A stretch of 34,385 bases of DNA from an uncultured Synechococcaceae cyanobacterium (GTDB taxonomy: Bacteria; Cyanobacteriota; Cyanobacteriia; PCC-6307; Cyanobiaceae). This document shows, in pieces, positions 14,805 through 30,192 of this stretch. The notes beneath the pieces were generated by a model. It worked only from the letters and a program-made list of their open reading frames with translations. It was not told where the DNA came from and ran no database searches. The stretch covers positions 1-34,385 of the forward strand of contig CAIZNP010000259.1 of assembly GCA_903934375.1 (NCBI GenBank), in the 5' to 3' direction. The position numbers and the translations under genes are program-made. Within the stretch, counting starts at the first letter, position 1, and each line of letters starts with the position of its first letter.

Positions 14805-16091
14805 TCAATCCCCGCTGATCCGATCCGTGCCCACGTAGGGAACCAGGGCCGCAGGTAGCCGCACCGAGCCGTCCGACTGCTGGCCGGTCTCCAGCAGGGC
14901 GGCCATCGTGCGGCCCACCGCCAGGCCGCTGCCGTTGAGCGTGTGCAGCAGCTGGGTGGTCTTGCCGTCCTTGCAGCGGATGGCGGAGCGGCGGGCCTGG
15001 AAGTCGCCGCACACCGAGCAGCTGGAGATCTCGCGGTAGGCGCCGGCGCCAGCCAGCCAGACCTCCAGGTCATAGGTGCGGGCGGCGGAGAAGCCCAGAT
15101 CGCCCGTGCAGAGCTCAATGCGGCGGTAGGGCAGCTCCAGGGCCTCCAGCACGGCCTCGGCGTCGCTGGTGATCTGTTCGTGGGCTTCTGCGGACTGCTC
15201 CGGGTGGCAGAACCAGTAGAGCTCCACCTTGTTGAACTGATGCAGGCGGATCAAACCGCGGGTATCGCGGCCGTAGCTGCCGGCCTCACGGCGGAAGCAG
15301 GGGGTGTAGGCGGCGTAGCGCAGCGGAAGCTGCTCGGCCGGGATCACCTCGTCGCGGTGAAGGGAGGTGACTGGCACCTCGGCGGTGGGGGTGAGCCAGA
15401 GGTCGTCGTCGGCGCAGCGGAAGCTCTCCTCGGCGAACTTGGGCAGCTGGCCTGAGCAGGTGAGGCTGGCGGAGTTCACCAGGATCGGCGGCAGCAGCTC
15501 CGTGTAGCCGCGGCTGGCATGCAGATCGAGCATGAAGCTGATCAGGGCCCGCTCCAGGCGGGCGCCTTGACCCTGAAGAGTGATGAAACGGCTCTGGGCA
15601 ATGCGCACGGAGCGCTCGCTATCCCACAGGCTGAGCCGCTCAGCGATCTGCCAGTGCTCCTCGAGGCTTTCGCCGGCGCTGGCCTGGCGGGGCTCGCCCC
15701 AGCGCTTCACCTCCACGTTCTCGCGTTCATCGCGGCCGTCGGGGGCCTCGGCCGCCGGCAGGTTCGGCAGCGATTGCAGCTGCTGACGCAGCTGGGTTTC
15801 GAGGGCCTTTTCCTGCTCCTCTAGCGCAGCTACTTGGTGCTTGATGGCGTTGCCCTGATCCCGCAGGGCCTGGACCTCGGGCCCGCCGGAGCTGGCTCCG
15901 CCCTTGATCAGCAGGCCCACCTGCTTGCCGATGCGGTTGCCTTCGGCTTGCAGCTCGCTGCGCTGGCTCTCGAGATCCCGTTCCTGGATTGCCAGGGCCT
16001 GCAGCGGCGCCAAGTCGAGCGTGAGGCCCCGGCGGCCCAGCTGTGCAGTGATCAATTTTGGGTCGTCGCGCAGCAGGCGCTGGTCGAGCAC
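14805..16091 (-). CDS. serS: Serine--tRNA ligase
   Basis: This protein of 428 residues starts at GTG. It has an N-terminal tRNA-binding coiled coil (about 30-105; QALAIQERDLESQRSELQ onward). The class II catalytic core follows: TSLHRDEVIPAEQLPLRYA, motif 2 CFRREAGSYGRDTRGLIRLH, and QFNKVELYWFCHPE. Motif 3 is seen as NGSGLAVGRTMAALLE near residues 385-400. It charges tRNA-Ser and provides seryl-tRNA for selenium-independent translation here. rseP, rpsN and pnp lie further along the same strand, separated by two inverted genes. Confidence 0.97.
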   Translation of the reverse strand: MLDQRLLRDDPKLITAQLGRRGLTLDLAPLQALAIQERDLESQRSELQAEGNRIGKQVGLLIKGGASSGGPEVQALRDQGNAIKHQVAALEEQEKALETQLRQQLQSLPNLPAAEAPDGRDERENVEVKRWGEPRQASAGESLEEHWQIAERLSLWDSERSVRIAQSRFITLQGQGARLERALISFMLDLHASRGYTELLPPILVNSASLTCSGQLPKFAEESFRCADDDLWLTPTAEVPVTSLHRDEVIPAEQLPLRYAAYTPCFRREAGSYGRDTRGLIRLHQFNKVELYWFCHPEQSAEAHEQITSDAEAVLEALELPYRRIELCTGDLGFSAARTYDLEVWLAGAGAYREISSCSVCGDFQARRSAIRCKDGKTTQLLHTLNGSGLAVGRTMAALLETGQQSDGSVRLPAALVPYVGTDRISGD

Positions 16092-16149
16092 GAGGGTGGG
16101 GCAGTTGCGGCGAGTTTACGAGAGTGGATGTGCAGTGATCGGCGCAACA

Positions 16150-16178
16150 AGATCAAGCTGGTCCTCAGACCGCGTCAA
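16150..16178 (-). promoter_or_regulatory. Candidate serS promoter
   Basis: On the minus strand TTGACG (16178-16173) and TGATCT (16155-16150) are separated by 17 bases, giving a leader of about 50 bases. The region upstream (16180-16260) is AT-rich for this genome, with an A8 tract and repeated GCAGAAA, which would fit an UP-like or curved segment. No gene is seen in 16092-16281. Confidence 0.4.
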
Positions 16179-16281
16179 GAGAATTTAGGTCTGCTTCGCA
16201 ATCTGAATTCGCTTTTGCGCTTGTTTCTGCTTTTTTTTCTGCGCAGATTTCGCGTTTCTGGCTAGTCTTTCGCCGCCTGCC

Positions 16282-16542
16282 TCAGAGCACCTGTACAACC
16301 TCGGACACTTCGGGAATGGCCTCGCGCAGTTTGCGCTCGATGCCCATCTTCAGCGTCATCGTGCTGCTGGGGCAGGAGCCGCAGGCCCCCTGCAGGCGAA
16401 CCTTCACGATCGGTCCGTCGATCTCGACAACCTCAACATTGCCGCCATCAGCCATCAGGTAGGGGCGAAGTTCGTCGAGGGTTCGCTCAACGTTTTCGAT
16501 CGTCAGAGCCTGGGGATCGGAGGTGATGGTGTCGCTGCTCAT
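16282..16542 (-). CDS. Nfu-type iron-sulfur cluster scaffold (NifU C-terminal domain)
   Basis: This is an 86-residue single-domain protein. The NifU-C domain covers nearly all of it: [28 protein letters not shown], then the cluster-ligating [14 protein letters not shown] (CxxC), and [12 protein letters not shown]. Nfu proteins bind a 4Fe-4S cluster between two subunits and hand it to targets such as photosystem I in cyanobacteria. ATG 16542 is chosen over an in-frame TTG at 16557. It is upstream of serS in the same direction, 190 bases away. Confidence 0.93.
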   Translation of the reverse strand: MSSDTITSDPQALTIENVERTLDELRPYLMADGGNVEVVEIDGPIVKVRLQGACGSCPSSTMTLKMGIERKLREAIPEVSEVVQVL

Positions 16543-16630
16543 GGGGCGCTGCTGCAACGGTGTTCGTTGATCTGATCCTAGGCGGTGCCTGAGCCGAAGC
16601 TGGTGCTGCCGCTGGCTGATGCGGCAGGCC

Positions 16631-17221
16631 TCACTGATGCTGGTGTCCGTAGAGCCGGTAGAAGCTCGCCGTTGGTTCCGGCTGGCCTGCCGCGCGCCAG
16701 CGTTTCACCAGTTCCGCCAGCTCGTGCCGATATTGCCGCCGCCGGTTGGCCTGCCAGCTCAGGTAAATCAGGCCAGGCACCACGCCGCAGAGCAGCAGCA
16801 ACACCGCCTCCAGCGCTGCCCAGCGACGCTTCCGGTAGTAGGGCACACGCTTGCCGTGGCCAATCGCCCAGGCCAGTGCGCGCACATCCAGGGTCTGGAC
16901 CCGAACTTTCTGGCGCTCCAGGTTGGGTGGGTTGGCCGCGTTGATCTCGATGCCGGCACTCTCGATCACCTGGCAGGCGAGTTTGCGCCGCTGGTACAGC
17001 ATCTCGCGCACCTCCTGGATCGGCAGGGCGACGATCAGGGTGTTGCGCGTGCTGCGCAGCTTGAACAGGCCGCGCTCCAGCCCCGAGTGCAGCGGGCAGG
17101 CCTGGATGCCCGTGGTCAGCTTGCCCTTCTGGCGTGCCAGATCCTGCGCAGCTCCGAACAGGAGCTCAATGCCATCGCCGCGTTCGGTGACGCGGCGATG
17201 GCTGACAACCCGCGGGTGCAT
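16631..17221 (-). CDS. Membrane-anchored protein of unknown function, paralog 1 of a tandem pair
   Basis: This 196-residue protein is not recognised. The N-terminal 110 residues look soluble ([67 protein letters not shown]). One hydrophobic segment follows ([17 protein letters not shown], about 140-157). A basic C-terminal helix comes last ([20 protein letters not shown]), ending ASFYRLYG. The next gene has the same layout and clear residue matches, so the two arose by tandem duplication. The spacing is 45 bases and transcription is likely joint. Confidence 0.75.
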   Translation of the reverse strand: MHPRVVSHRRVTERGDGIELLFGAAQDLARQKGKLTTGIQACPLHSGLERGLFKLRSTRNTLIVALPIQEVREMLYQRRKLACQVIESAGIEINAANPPNLERQKVRVQTLDVRALAWAIGHGKRVPYYRKRRWAALEAVLLLLCGVVPGLIYLSWQANRRRQYRHELAELVKRWRAAGQPEPTASFYRLYGHQHQ

Positions 17222-17266
17222 GGGTGGGGGGGCGGAAGTGAGGGGCCAGTGATCAGCTGGCTCAGC

Positions 17267-17854
17267 TCAGAGGTGGTACAGCGCGAAGAAGCTGTCGGGC
17301 GGATCCTGCTTGCCAGCCATCCTCCATCGGTCGACTAGATCAGCAAGATTCTGGTGGTAATCCTTTTGTAGCCGCTGGCGCTGGAGCAGGTGCAGCACGC
17401 CCGGAACCAGGCAGCAGAGCAGCAGGCCGATGCTCAGCCATGGCTCCTTTTGGGCATCGGGCGGCGGGGGGATGCGACGGCCGGTGCCGATCGCCCAGGC
17501 CAGAGCGCGGAGCTCCAGGGGCTGGATCCGGATCAGACGTTTCTCCTGGTTGCCGGGATTGTCGGAGTTGATGAAGACCTTGGCGCGATCCAGGATCTTG
17601 CGGGCCACTTCCCGCCGGTACGCCAGCATCGAGCGTGCCTCATGCAGGGTCACGCTCGTGATCAGACGGTCTGAGTTGGAGCGAATCTTGTACTGACCGC
17701 GCTCCAGCTTGGAGTGCTCGAACGACGGAGTCGTCCCCTCGGGGATCTGGCTCTTCTGGCGGGCCACATCCATAGCAGAGCCATAGAGCAGCTTGAGGCC
17801 TTCATCGCGGTCTGTTCGCCGCAGCTCACTCCCCTTGGCTTGGCGTTCGGCCAC
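17267..17854 (-). CDS. Membrane-anchored protein of unknown function, paralog 2 of a tandem pair
   Basis: This protein of about 195 residues starts at GTG 17854; a TTG at 17881 in frame adds nine residues. GTG is preferred because it gives the same N-terminal length as the paralog. Shared landmarks are [46 protein letters not shown], a hydrophobic segment (IGLLLCCLVPGVLHLL), LADLVDRWRMAGKQ and a SFFALYHL end. A Pro-rich turn (IPPPPDAQ) replaces the basic stretch of paralog 1. Function is unknown. It diverges from lepA with about 110-140 bases between. Confidence 0.75.
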   Translation of the reverse strand: MAERQAKGSELRRTDRDEGLKLLYGSAMDVARQKSQIPEGTTPSFEHSKLERGQYKIRSNSDRLITSVTLHEARSMLAYRREVARKILDRAKVFINSDNPGNQEKRLIRIQPLELRALAWAIGTGRRIPPPPDAQKEPWLSIGLLLCCLVPGVLHLLQRQRLQKDYHQNLADLVDRWRMAGKQDPPDSFFALYHL

Positions 17855-17919
17855 GCAACATCTTGATCGATTCGATTTCAACAGCGTAGGCCAAACTCAG
17901 GCGCGTGCGCGCCCCTGAC

Positions 17920-17925
17920 TAGGAT
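17920..17925 (+). promoter_or_regulatory. Possible lepA -10 box (TAGGAT)
   Basis: TAGGAT lies 67 bases before the lepA ATG and just after a palindrome GGCGCG-TG-CGCGCC (17900-17913). No convincing -35 is seen. This is a weak assignment. Confidence 0.25.
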
Positions 17926-17991
17926 CGTGTCACTGCCAGACCCCGGCCCCAGCCCGCGGGGGCGGCCGCACGCCTGCCCAACGCCTGCCCT

Positions 17992-19796
<1,805 letters not shown>

Positions 19797-19800
<4 letters not shown>

Positions 19801-20471
19801 GGACGGCGTTGGCGGGGCGGCGGGCCGAGTGCCTGCCGCGCTGTGCAGTTGGAGTTGCACTTGCGGCTGCAACCGGGATGGCATCACTGGTTCCGTTCGT
19901 TCCAGCTCGCGCTACCGCGGTTCCTGCTCCGGTGGCGGCCGCGGCAGCGCCCGCCTCGCCCCAGCCACAGCCGCTGCGCCTCAGCACCGGCGCTGAACTG
20001 TGGAGCATCCCGGCGGCCGCCCTGCGCCAGTTCGCGGCGGATGGCAGCTTCAGCGACCAGCGCCTGCTGCGCCTGGTGGCCAGCTCCGGCTGGCCGGATG
20101 CCGATCTGCGCGCCGCCCTAGTCAAACCGTATGGGGTGGATCTGGTGGCCCTGGCCCGCTTCCTCGATTCGCCGGCAGGAACGGCCTTTCTGGAGCAACA
20201 GACCCGCGCCTATCGCCCGCTGCTCTCAGGCCGCCGCGATCTGCGGGTGCCGGCCCTGCGCGCGGCGATCCTTTCCGAAGCGCGCGGCGGAACCCTCACC
20301 GCTCTGGGCATCCTCAGCCGACTTCCCGCCCCGTTGGTGCTCGATCTGGCCGGCCCCTCGCCTCTGCGTTGCTCCTCGCTGCCCTGCGACAAGCCGCTGC
20401 AGTGCAACTCCGTGCTGTCCTGGATCGCCTTTCTTCCTGCCTGCCTGCAGGCGGCGGCGGGTGGGGGGTGA
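19797..20471 (+). CDS. Exported DUF1400-type protein
   Basis: This 224-residue protein starts at a GTG overlapping the lepA stop. The N-terminus is a signal peptide ([24 protein letters not shown]) followed by an Ala/Pro linker. Residues about 60-175 show the DUF1400 pattern: [54 protein letters not shown], then [24 protein letters not shown]. In cyanobacteria this domain often precedes an alpha/beta hydrolase, which is absent here. The C-terminus has four Cys and a hydrophobic end. A role outside the cytoplasm is inferred from the signal only. Confidence 0.75.
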
Positions 20472-20679
20472 GCGGCTGGAGACCCTTCAGGGTCGCATCG
20501 GCGTTTCGCTTCTAAATTCAATCTGATTGCCTGCCTTGTTGCATGGAATGGCATGTATTCAGGCCACTCTGATCGCTCTGAGGTGCTGATCTGCGACTGT
20601 TAAGTCTGTGATAGGCATGTGCCTCTGGTTGTGCACCAACCGATGGTGTCGGCCATCGGAATCGTTATTCCAAAAGCAG
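20472..20679. other. Intergenic region with several small hairpins
   Basis: No gene is seen. Perfect inverted repeats occur at 20481-20494 (GACCC-TTCA-GGGTC), 20627-20641 (GGTTG/CAACC) and 20640-20659 (CCGATGG/CCATCGG). Base composition is lower in GC than the flanking genes. A small RNA is possible but unproven. Confidence 0.4.
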
Positions 20680-20707
20680 AAAACCCCAGCCGCAGGCCGG
20701 GGTTTTT
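20680..20707. terminator. Bidirectional hairpin terminator beside tRNA-Thr
   Basis: AAAACCCCAGCC and GGCCGGGGTTTTT form a stem with one mismatch, with T-runs on both strands. It lies 22 bases beyond the tRNA-Thr 3' end on the minus strand and can also stop plus-strand transcripts from lepA. Confidence 0.8.
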
Positions 20708-20729
20708 GAGGGTGGTCTGTTGTGCTGGA

Positions 20730-20801
<72 letters not shown>

Positions 20802-20810
20802 AGCTTTCAC

Positions 20811-20816
20811 AACCTA
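20811..20816 (-). promoter_or_regulatory. Possible tRNA-Thr extended -10 (TGC TAGGTT)
   Basis: On the minus strand TGCTAGGTT places a start site within a few bases of the mature tRNA 5' end. No clear -35 is visible. Confidence 0.35.
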
Positions 20817-20847
20817 GCATTCAGCTTCATCCGTTCCCGGCCGCGCC

Positions 20848-21129
20848 ATGGTTCCTCCCGCCCGCGAGCCGCTTGATCCAGCACTGCGGGCACGGCTGCT
20901 GCAGGAGTCGCGCACACCGTGGCGGGGGCTGCGCCGCGCTCTCTGGTTGGCCTTCACCGCCTCCGCCGGCCTCGGCCTGGCCACGATGGCCATGCGTGCC
21001 TCCGCCGGGAATGTGGTGGCCGGCTCAGACCTGCTGATTCAGATCGTTGCCCTCGGCCTGTTCGGCACCCTGCTCTGGCGCGATCGGAGCCCCAGCATCG
21101 ATTCCGCCGACTCCGGCGGCGCTGACTGA
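20848..21129 (+). CDS. DUF3493 family small membrane protein
   Basis: This 93-residue protein has a conserved N-terminal stretch (LDPALRARLLQESRTPWRGLRRALW), a first span (LAFTASAGLGLATMAMRA) and a second span (DLLIQIVALGLFGTLLW) ending in DRSP. This pattern matches DUF3493, a family found in cyanobacteria and chloroplasts and related to the LPA1 photosystem II accumulation protein; that role is family knowledge, not shown here. The last 105 bases overlap the convergent gene at 21025. Confidence 0.85.
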   Translation: MVPPAREPLDPALRARLLQESRTPWRGLRRALWLAFTASAGLGLATMAMRASAGNVVAGSDLLIQIVALGLFGTLLWRDRSPSIDSADSGGAD

Positions 21130-21846
21130 CTCTGCGGCGGGTTGTGGATCGGCGGCGGGTGCTGAATCTGGCTCTGCTTCTGGTCCTGGATCTGGCAGGA
21201 GTTCTGTGTCAGCAGCCGGCCTGGTTGTTGTCGCAGCTTCGCTGGCTTCAAGGGGCGCCAGCAACAGCAGCGGCAGCCCCAGGTTGAGGCGGCGGTCGGC
21301 GGCGTCCGAGGCCGGCAGGGGCAGGGTCTGCGCCACCTGGGCGGCCGGGCGGCTGAACAGCCACAGGGCCTGCACGATCTGCTGCCACTGCCAGAGCATC
21401 AGCGCCAGCAGGGTGGCGGCCACCAGCAGCACCACCAGGCGGGGGCTGCTGCTCAGCGGCGACCAGGCCCAGGCCAGACCGGCGGCCCGATCGCTCCACC
21501 AGAGCAGGGGCAGCAGCAGGGGGGCACCCGCAGCGGCCAGCAGCCTCAGGGGCAGAGCACCCTGCAGGGCGCTCAGGCGCAGCTGATCGGGCCGCCGGCC
21601 CTTGAGCGGCACCTGCAGCAGCAGCAGCGACCACAGATCCGGCGGCAGGCGCCAGAGCAGGACTGCCGGCCCAGCAGCGCCCAGTGCCCAGCAGAACAGC
21701 CGCTCAAGCCCCGGGAGCGGGCCGGGGTCGGCCCCTGCCAGCACCAGCAGCAGGGCGGCTGCCTCCAGGGGCAGGGCCGCCAGCCCCAGCAGCTGGAGCC
21801 ACAGGAGCGGTTCGCGGCGGGCCGGGTTGCCCTGCGGGCTGGTCAC
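21025..21846 (-). CDS. Low-complexity-tail membrane protein
   Basis: This 273-residue protein begins MTSPQGNPARREPLLWLQLLG-like and has about four to five hydrophobic spans in residues 12-165 (AALPLEAAALLLVLAG, FCWALGAAGPAVLLW, PLLLPLLWWSD, LVVLLVAATLLALMLW). A cytoplasmic or lumenal stretch and a Pro/Ala/Glu-rich tail of about 70 residues follow (DPGPEAEPDSAPAADPQPAAE). This layout fits a cyanobacterial family named for its low-complexity tail; function unknown. It follows infB by 28 bases in the same direction. The final 35 residues are read antisense to the DUF3493 gene. Confidence 0.8.
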   Translation of the reverse strand: MTSPQGNPARREPLLWLQLLGLAALPLEAAALLLVLAGADPGPLPGLERLFCWALGAAGPAVLLWRLPPDLWSLLLLQVPLKGRRPDQLRLSALQGALPLRLLAAAGAPLLLPLLWWSDRAAGLAWAWSPLSSSPRLVVLLVAATLLALMLWQWQQIVQALWLFSRPAAQVAQTLPLPASDAADRRLNLGLPLLLLAPLEASEAATTTRPAADTELLPDPGPEAEPDSAPAADPQPAAESVSAAGVGGIDAGAPIAPEQGAEQAEGNDLNQQV

Positions 21847-21874
21847 GGTGGGAGGGGGGTCAGTGGCGGAGCAC

Positions 21875-25354
<3,480 letters not shown>

Positions 25355-25418
25355 TCAGTGCTCCAATGGATCGGGGCAACAAGTGCCACCGGGCCTCCAC
25401 GCACGGTGAGGCCACGTT

Positions 25419-25697
25419 TCATCTTGCCTCAGCGTCTGCTGCACGGGTGGTGAGCAGACGCTGTTCCAGGGCTGCGACGATGGATTCCGCAACCTGGCAA
25501 CGCAGTGCCTTCTGCAGTTTCCGGCGGCGCTTGGCCTCCTCGAGACAGTCCCGGTTCGGACACAGATAGGCCGAACGGCCCATGCCCTGATCGAGCGACA
25601 TGCCCCCTTCCGCCAGGCGGATGACCCGCCACAGCTGCCGGCGATCCAGCAGCTGACGGCAGCTCACGCAGCGCCTCAGGACGGGACGCTCGCTCAC
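25419..25697 (-). CDS. YlxR family (DUF448) RNA-binding protein
   Basis: This 92-residue protein starts at a GTG that overlaps the nusA stop (GTGA). It shows the YlxR signature: PVLRRCVSCRQLLDRRQLWRV, a GRSAYLCPNRDCLEEAKRR segment and a basic end. The fold is a small nucleic-acid-binding domain, and ylxR sits between nusA and infB in many bacteria, as here. It has been linked to RNase P and to transcription in other species. Confidence 0.93.
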   Translation of the reverse strand: MSERPVLRRCVSCRQLLDRRQLWRVIRLAEGGMSLDQGMGRSAYLCPNRDCLEEAKRRRKLQKALRCQVAESIVAALEQRLLTTRAADAEAR

Positions 25698-27136
25698 CGG
25701 GCCTCGTCCGCATCGGCCTCGTTTGCCTCTGCGTCGTCGGCGCTGGCTTCGGGTTCGGCCTCGGCTTCGGGTTCGGGTTCGGTCTCGGCGGCAACCTCGG
25801 CCTGCACGTCGTCATCGGCGTACTCCTCGCCGTACTCCTCCTCGTCTTCCGGCAGGGGATAGAGCTCGCGCAGGCGGGCGTCCTCCTCGGCGCGCAGGGC
25901 CTGCTCCGCCTGGAGCCGGGCCTCGGCCTCGGCCTGCAGGGCCTCCTCCTCCTGGCGCAGGGCAATCAGCTCGGAGACTTTCTCGTCTTCAGAGGTCTGG
26001 TCGTATTCGGTGCTGTTCTTGATGTCGATCTTCCAGCCGGTGAGGCGGGCGGCCAGGCGCACGTTCTGGCCCTCACGACCGATGGCCAGGCTGAGCTGAT
26101 CGGGCGGCACCAGCACATGGGCGTGCTGACCCTCGGGATCCACCAGCCGCACCGCCTCCACCCGCGCCGGGCTCAGGGAGTTGGCGATGTACTGGCCCGG
26201 ATCGTGCGACCAGCGGATCACATCGATCTTCTCGCCGCGCAGCTCGTTCACCACCTGCTGGATGCGGGAGCCGCGGGCGCCGATGCAGGCCCCCACCGGA
26301 TCCACTTCGCGCTCCACGGAATCGACGGCCACCTTGGTGCGGGGGCCCACCGAGCGGCTGGGGGGATTGGCCTCGCGGGCCACGGCCACGATGCGCACGG
26401 ATCCTTCCTGGATCTCGGGCACTTCGTTCTCAAACAAATACACCACCAGGCCGGCGTTGGCACGGCTCACGAACAGCTGCGGTCCGCGGCGCGGCACCTC
26501 GCTCACTTCCTTGAGGAACACCTTGAAGGTGGCGTTGGCGCGGTAGTTGTCGTTGGGGAGCTGATCGCGGCGCGGCAATTCGGCCTCCACCTCGGGGCGG
26601 CCCAGGCCGCTGCTCACGGCCATGATCACGCTCTGGCGCTCGAAGCGGATCACCCGGGCGGTGAGCACGGGGTCTTCGAGATCCGCGAACTCCTCCTGGA
26701 TCATGCGGCGCTGTTGATCGCGCAGCTTTTGGGCCAGCACCTGCTTGGTGGTGGCGGCGGCCATGCGGCCGAAGTCTTCTTTCTCGGGGGTGACATCGAG
26801 CACAACGGTGTCGCCCACCTGGGCGTCCTCGGCCACCTGCATCACCTCGGCCAGGGCGATCTGGTGGTCTTCGCTCTCCACCTCCTCCACGATGATCTTG
26901 GAGGCGAGCACGCGGTAGCCCTCCTCATCGAGGTCGAGGGCCACGTCGAAATTCGAGAAGTAGTCCTCCTCGAAGGGGTCCTCGCTGATGCCCAGGTATA
27001 GGGTGCGGCGGTAGCGCTCGTAGCCCTTGAGCAGCGCTTCGCGCAGGGCCGCCTCCACCACCTGCGGAGGCAGCTTCTTCTCGTCGCTGATGTCCTCGAT
27101 CAGGTTCGTCAGACCAGGGAGCAGAACCAGTGCCAT
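25694..27136 (-). CDS. nusA: Transcription termination/antitermination protein NusA
   Basis: This 480-residue protein has the NusA N-terminal RNA-polymerase-binding domain (about 1-130; LEDISDEKKLPPQVVEAALREALLKGYERY-like start), an S1 domain (about 135-205), and two KH domains (GACIGARGSRIQQVVNELRGEKIDVIRW; LAIGREGQNVRLAARLTGWKIDI). These are followed by a long acidic tail of about 110 residues (EEYGEEYADDDVQ, Glu-Pro and Glu-Ala repeats). The acidic repeats found in some other NusA proteins are replaced by this low-complexity tail. NusA controls pausing, termination and antitermination. It lies 40 bases after rimP. Confidence 0.97.
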   Translation of the reverse strand: MALVLLPGLTNLIEDISDEKKLPPQVVEAALREALLKGYERYRRTLYLGISEDPFEEDYFSNFDVALDLDEEGYRVLASKIIVEEVESEDHQIALAEVMQVAEDAQVGDTVVLDVTPEKEDFGRMAAATTKQVLAQKLRDQQRRMIQEEFADLEDPVLTARVIRFERQSVIMAVSSGLGRPEVEAELPRRDQLPNDNYRANATFKVFLKEVSEVPRRGPQLFVSRANAGLVVYLFENEVPEIQEGSVRIVAVAREANPPSRSVGPRTKVAVDSVEREVDPVGACIGARGSRIQQVVNELRGEKIDVIRWSHDPGQYIANSLSPARVEAVRLVDPEGQHAHVLVPPDQLSLAIGREGQNVRLAARLTGWKIDIKNSTEYDQTSEDEKVSELIALRQEEEALQAEAEARLQAEQALRAEEDARLRELYPLPEDEEEYGEEYADDDVQAEVAAETEPEPEAEAEPEASADDAEANEADADEAR

Positions 27137-27176
27137 GGGCTAAGGGGGATGGAGGCGGGCGTGGAAATGGGGAGCG

Positions 27177-27650
27177 TCAGCCCTCGGTGGGGGTGACCAG
27201 CCGCACGGCGATCACCTCGCCGCGGGGAAGGCGCACCGTGCGGCCGCGCACGTTGAGCAGCACGTGGCTGTCGTCGCGCTCCAGCAGCAGGCCCTCGCGG
27301 CTGGATTCGGCCCCTGTGGCGGCATCAAGGGTTTGAACGCTCACCGGGAAGCCGCGGAAGCTGCGGAAGTCGCGGTCGTCGTTCAGCTCCTCGCTGACGC
27401 CGGGGCTGCTGATCTCGAGAACATAGGGCTCCTCGATCAGGTCGCTGGCCTCGAGCACCTCCCCCAGCACGCCGCTGAAGGCGGCGCATTGATCGAGACT
27501 GACGTCACCGCCGTCGGCCAGACGCAGCTGCACCTGCAGCGTCATCGGGATGCGGTGGGTGAGCAGCTGAACGCCGCACACCTTGAATCCGGCGGCATCC
27601 GCCGCCTGGCTGGCCAGGCTCTGGAGGTCGGGGATCAGGGGGTGCGGCAA
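27177..27650 (-). CDS. rimP: Ribosome maturation factor RimP
   Basis: This protein of about 157 residues matches RimP: LASQAADAAGFKVCGVQLLTHR, the N-terminal alpha/beta domain with DVSLDQCAAFSGVLGEVLEASDLI, the signature YVLEISSPGVSEELNDDRDF, FRGFPVSVQTLD and a C-terminal SH3-like domain. It helps 30S maturation. A TTG at 27650 gives the family's usual N-terminus (MPHPLIPDLQSLA); the frame is open to 27785 but that extension is Arg-rich and atypical. RimP opens the operon with nusA, ylxR and infB. Confidence 0.93.
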   Translation of the reverse strand: MPHPLIPDLQSLASQAADAAGFKVCGVQLLTHRIPMTLQVQLRLADGGDVSLDQCAAFSGVLGEVLEASDLIEEPYVLEISSPGVSEELNDDRDFRSFRGFPVSVQTLDAATGAESSREGLLLERDDSHVLLNVRGRTVRLPRGEVIAVRLVTPTEG

Positions 27651-27847
27651 GGGGCGGTGCGCAACAGGGGAACGGGCCACCCGTCCGGCACCTGCAGTGA
27701 TCTGCCTCCGTCCGGTCTGGCGCCGCGTCGGGCCGTCGGGCCGCCGCTCGTGCGCAGACTGTTCGGAATGATGCCCGCCGGGCACGTCCTGAGGGTAGGC
27801 GATCGCCGTGCGCCCGGCCCGTCGTCGTTGCTCGGGACGTCCTCAGC

Positions 27848-27879
27848 AGCTGCTCAGAACCTGTTCAGAAGCTGCTCAG
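27848..27879. repeat. Direct repeat of AGCTGCTCAG, 22-bp period, upstream of rimP
   Basis: AGCTGCTCAG occurs at 27848-27857 and 27870-27879, with a partial third copy (CTGTTCAGAA) between. It overlaps the stop region of the gene at 27865 and precedes rimP. The rest of 27651-27847 holds one HIP1 octamer and no gene. Confidence 0.45.
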
Positions 27880-28128
27880 GTCGACTGCCGGCGGCTCCAT
27901 GTAGCTGTCGCCGGGCTGGATCTCGCCGCGCAGGCTCGGGTCCTGGTTGAGGCACTGGGCCTTCTGTTCATCGGTGCGCAGGTACTGGCACACCCGCGCC
28001 CAGAGCTTGGAGCGGGTGGAAGGGCCGCCCTGGCTGAAGTGCACCAGGTCGCCTCCGCCGACCATGCCCTGGATCTCCACCTGGCAGAGGTTGCAGCGTT
28101 GCCGAGTGCCGGGGGGGATCGCAGCCAT
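27865..28128 (-). CDS. Small conserved-looking protein with a Cys pair, function unknown
   Basis: This 87-residue protein starts at ATG 28128 (an ATG at 28167 adds 13 residues). It has CNLCQVEIQGMVGGGDLVHFS, a CxxC pair that could bind metal, then a helical basic stretch (RSKLWARVCQYLRTDEQKAQCLNQ) and an acidic, Pro-containing end. The composition and codon use look like a real gene, and similar small proteins occur in picocyanobacteria, but no named family is recognised. It lies upstream of rimP and diverges from the phosphoesterase at 28186. Confidence 0.65.
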   Translation of the reverse strand: MAAIPPGTRQRCNLCQVEIQGMVGGGDLVHFSQGGPSTRSKLWARVCQYLRTDEQKAQCLNQDPSLRGEIQPGDSYMEPPAVDLSSF

Positions 28129-28185
28129 GCCAACGATGCGCGGAGCTGGCAACTTAAGGCCTGCCATCGGTGAGCCTGAGCCGGC

Positions 28186-30161
<1,976 letters not shown>

Positions 30162-30192
30162 GCTACGGTCACCGCCACTTCAGCGTGGCGTG

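Noticed and set aside
25720-25800. Simple-sequence repeat (GGCTTCGGGTTC-like)
   Set aside because: It encodes the Glu/Pro/Ala tail of NusA and needs no other explanation.
27651-27785. Upstream extension of rimP
   Set aside because: The Arg/Pro-rich extension does not look like RimP; TTG 27650 gives the usual N-terminus.
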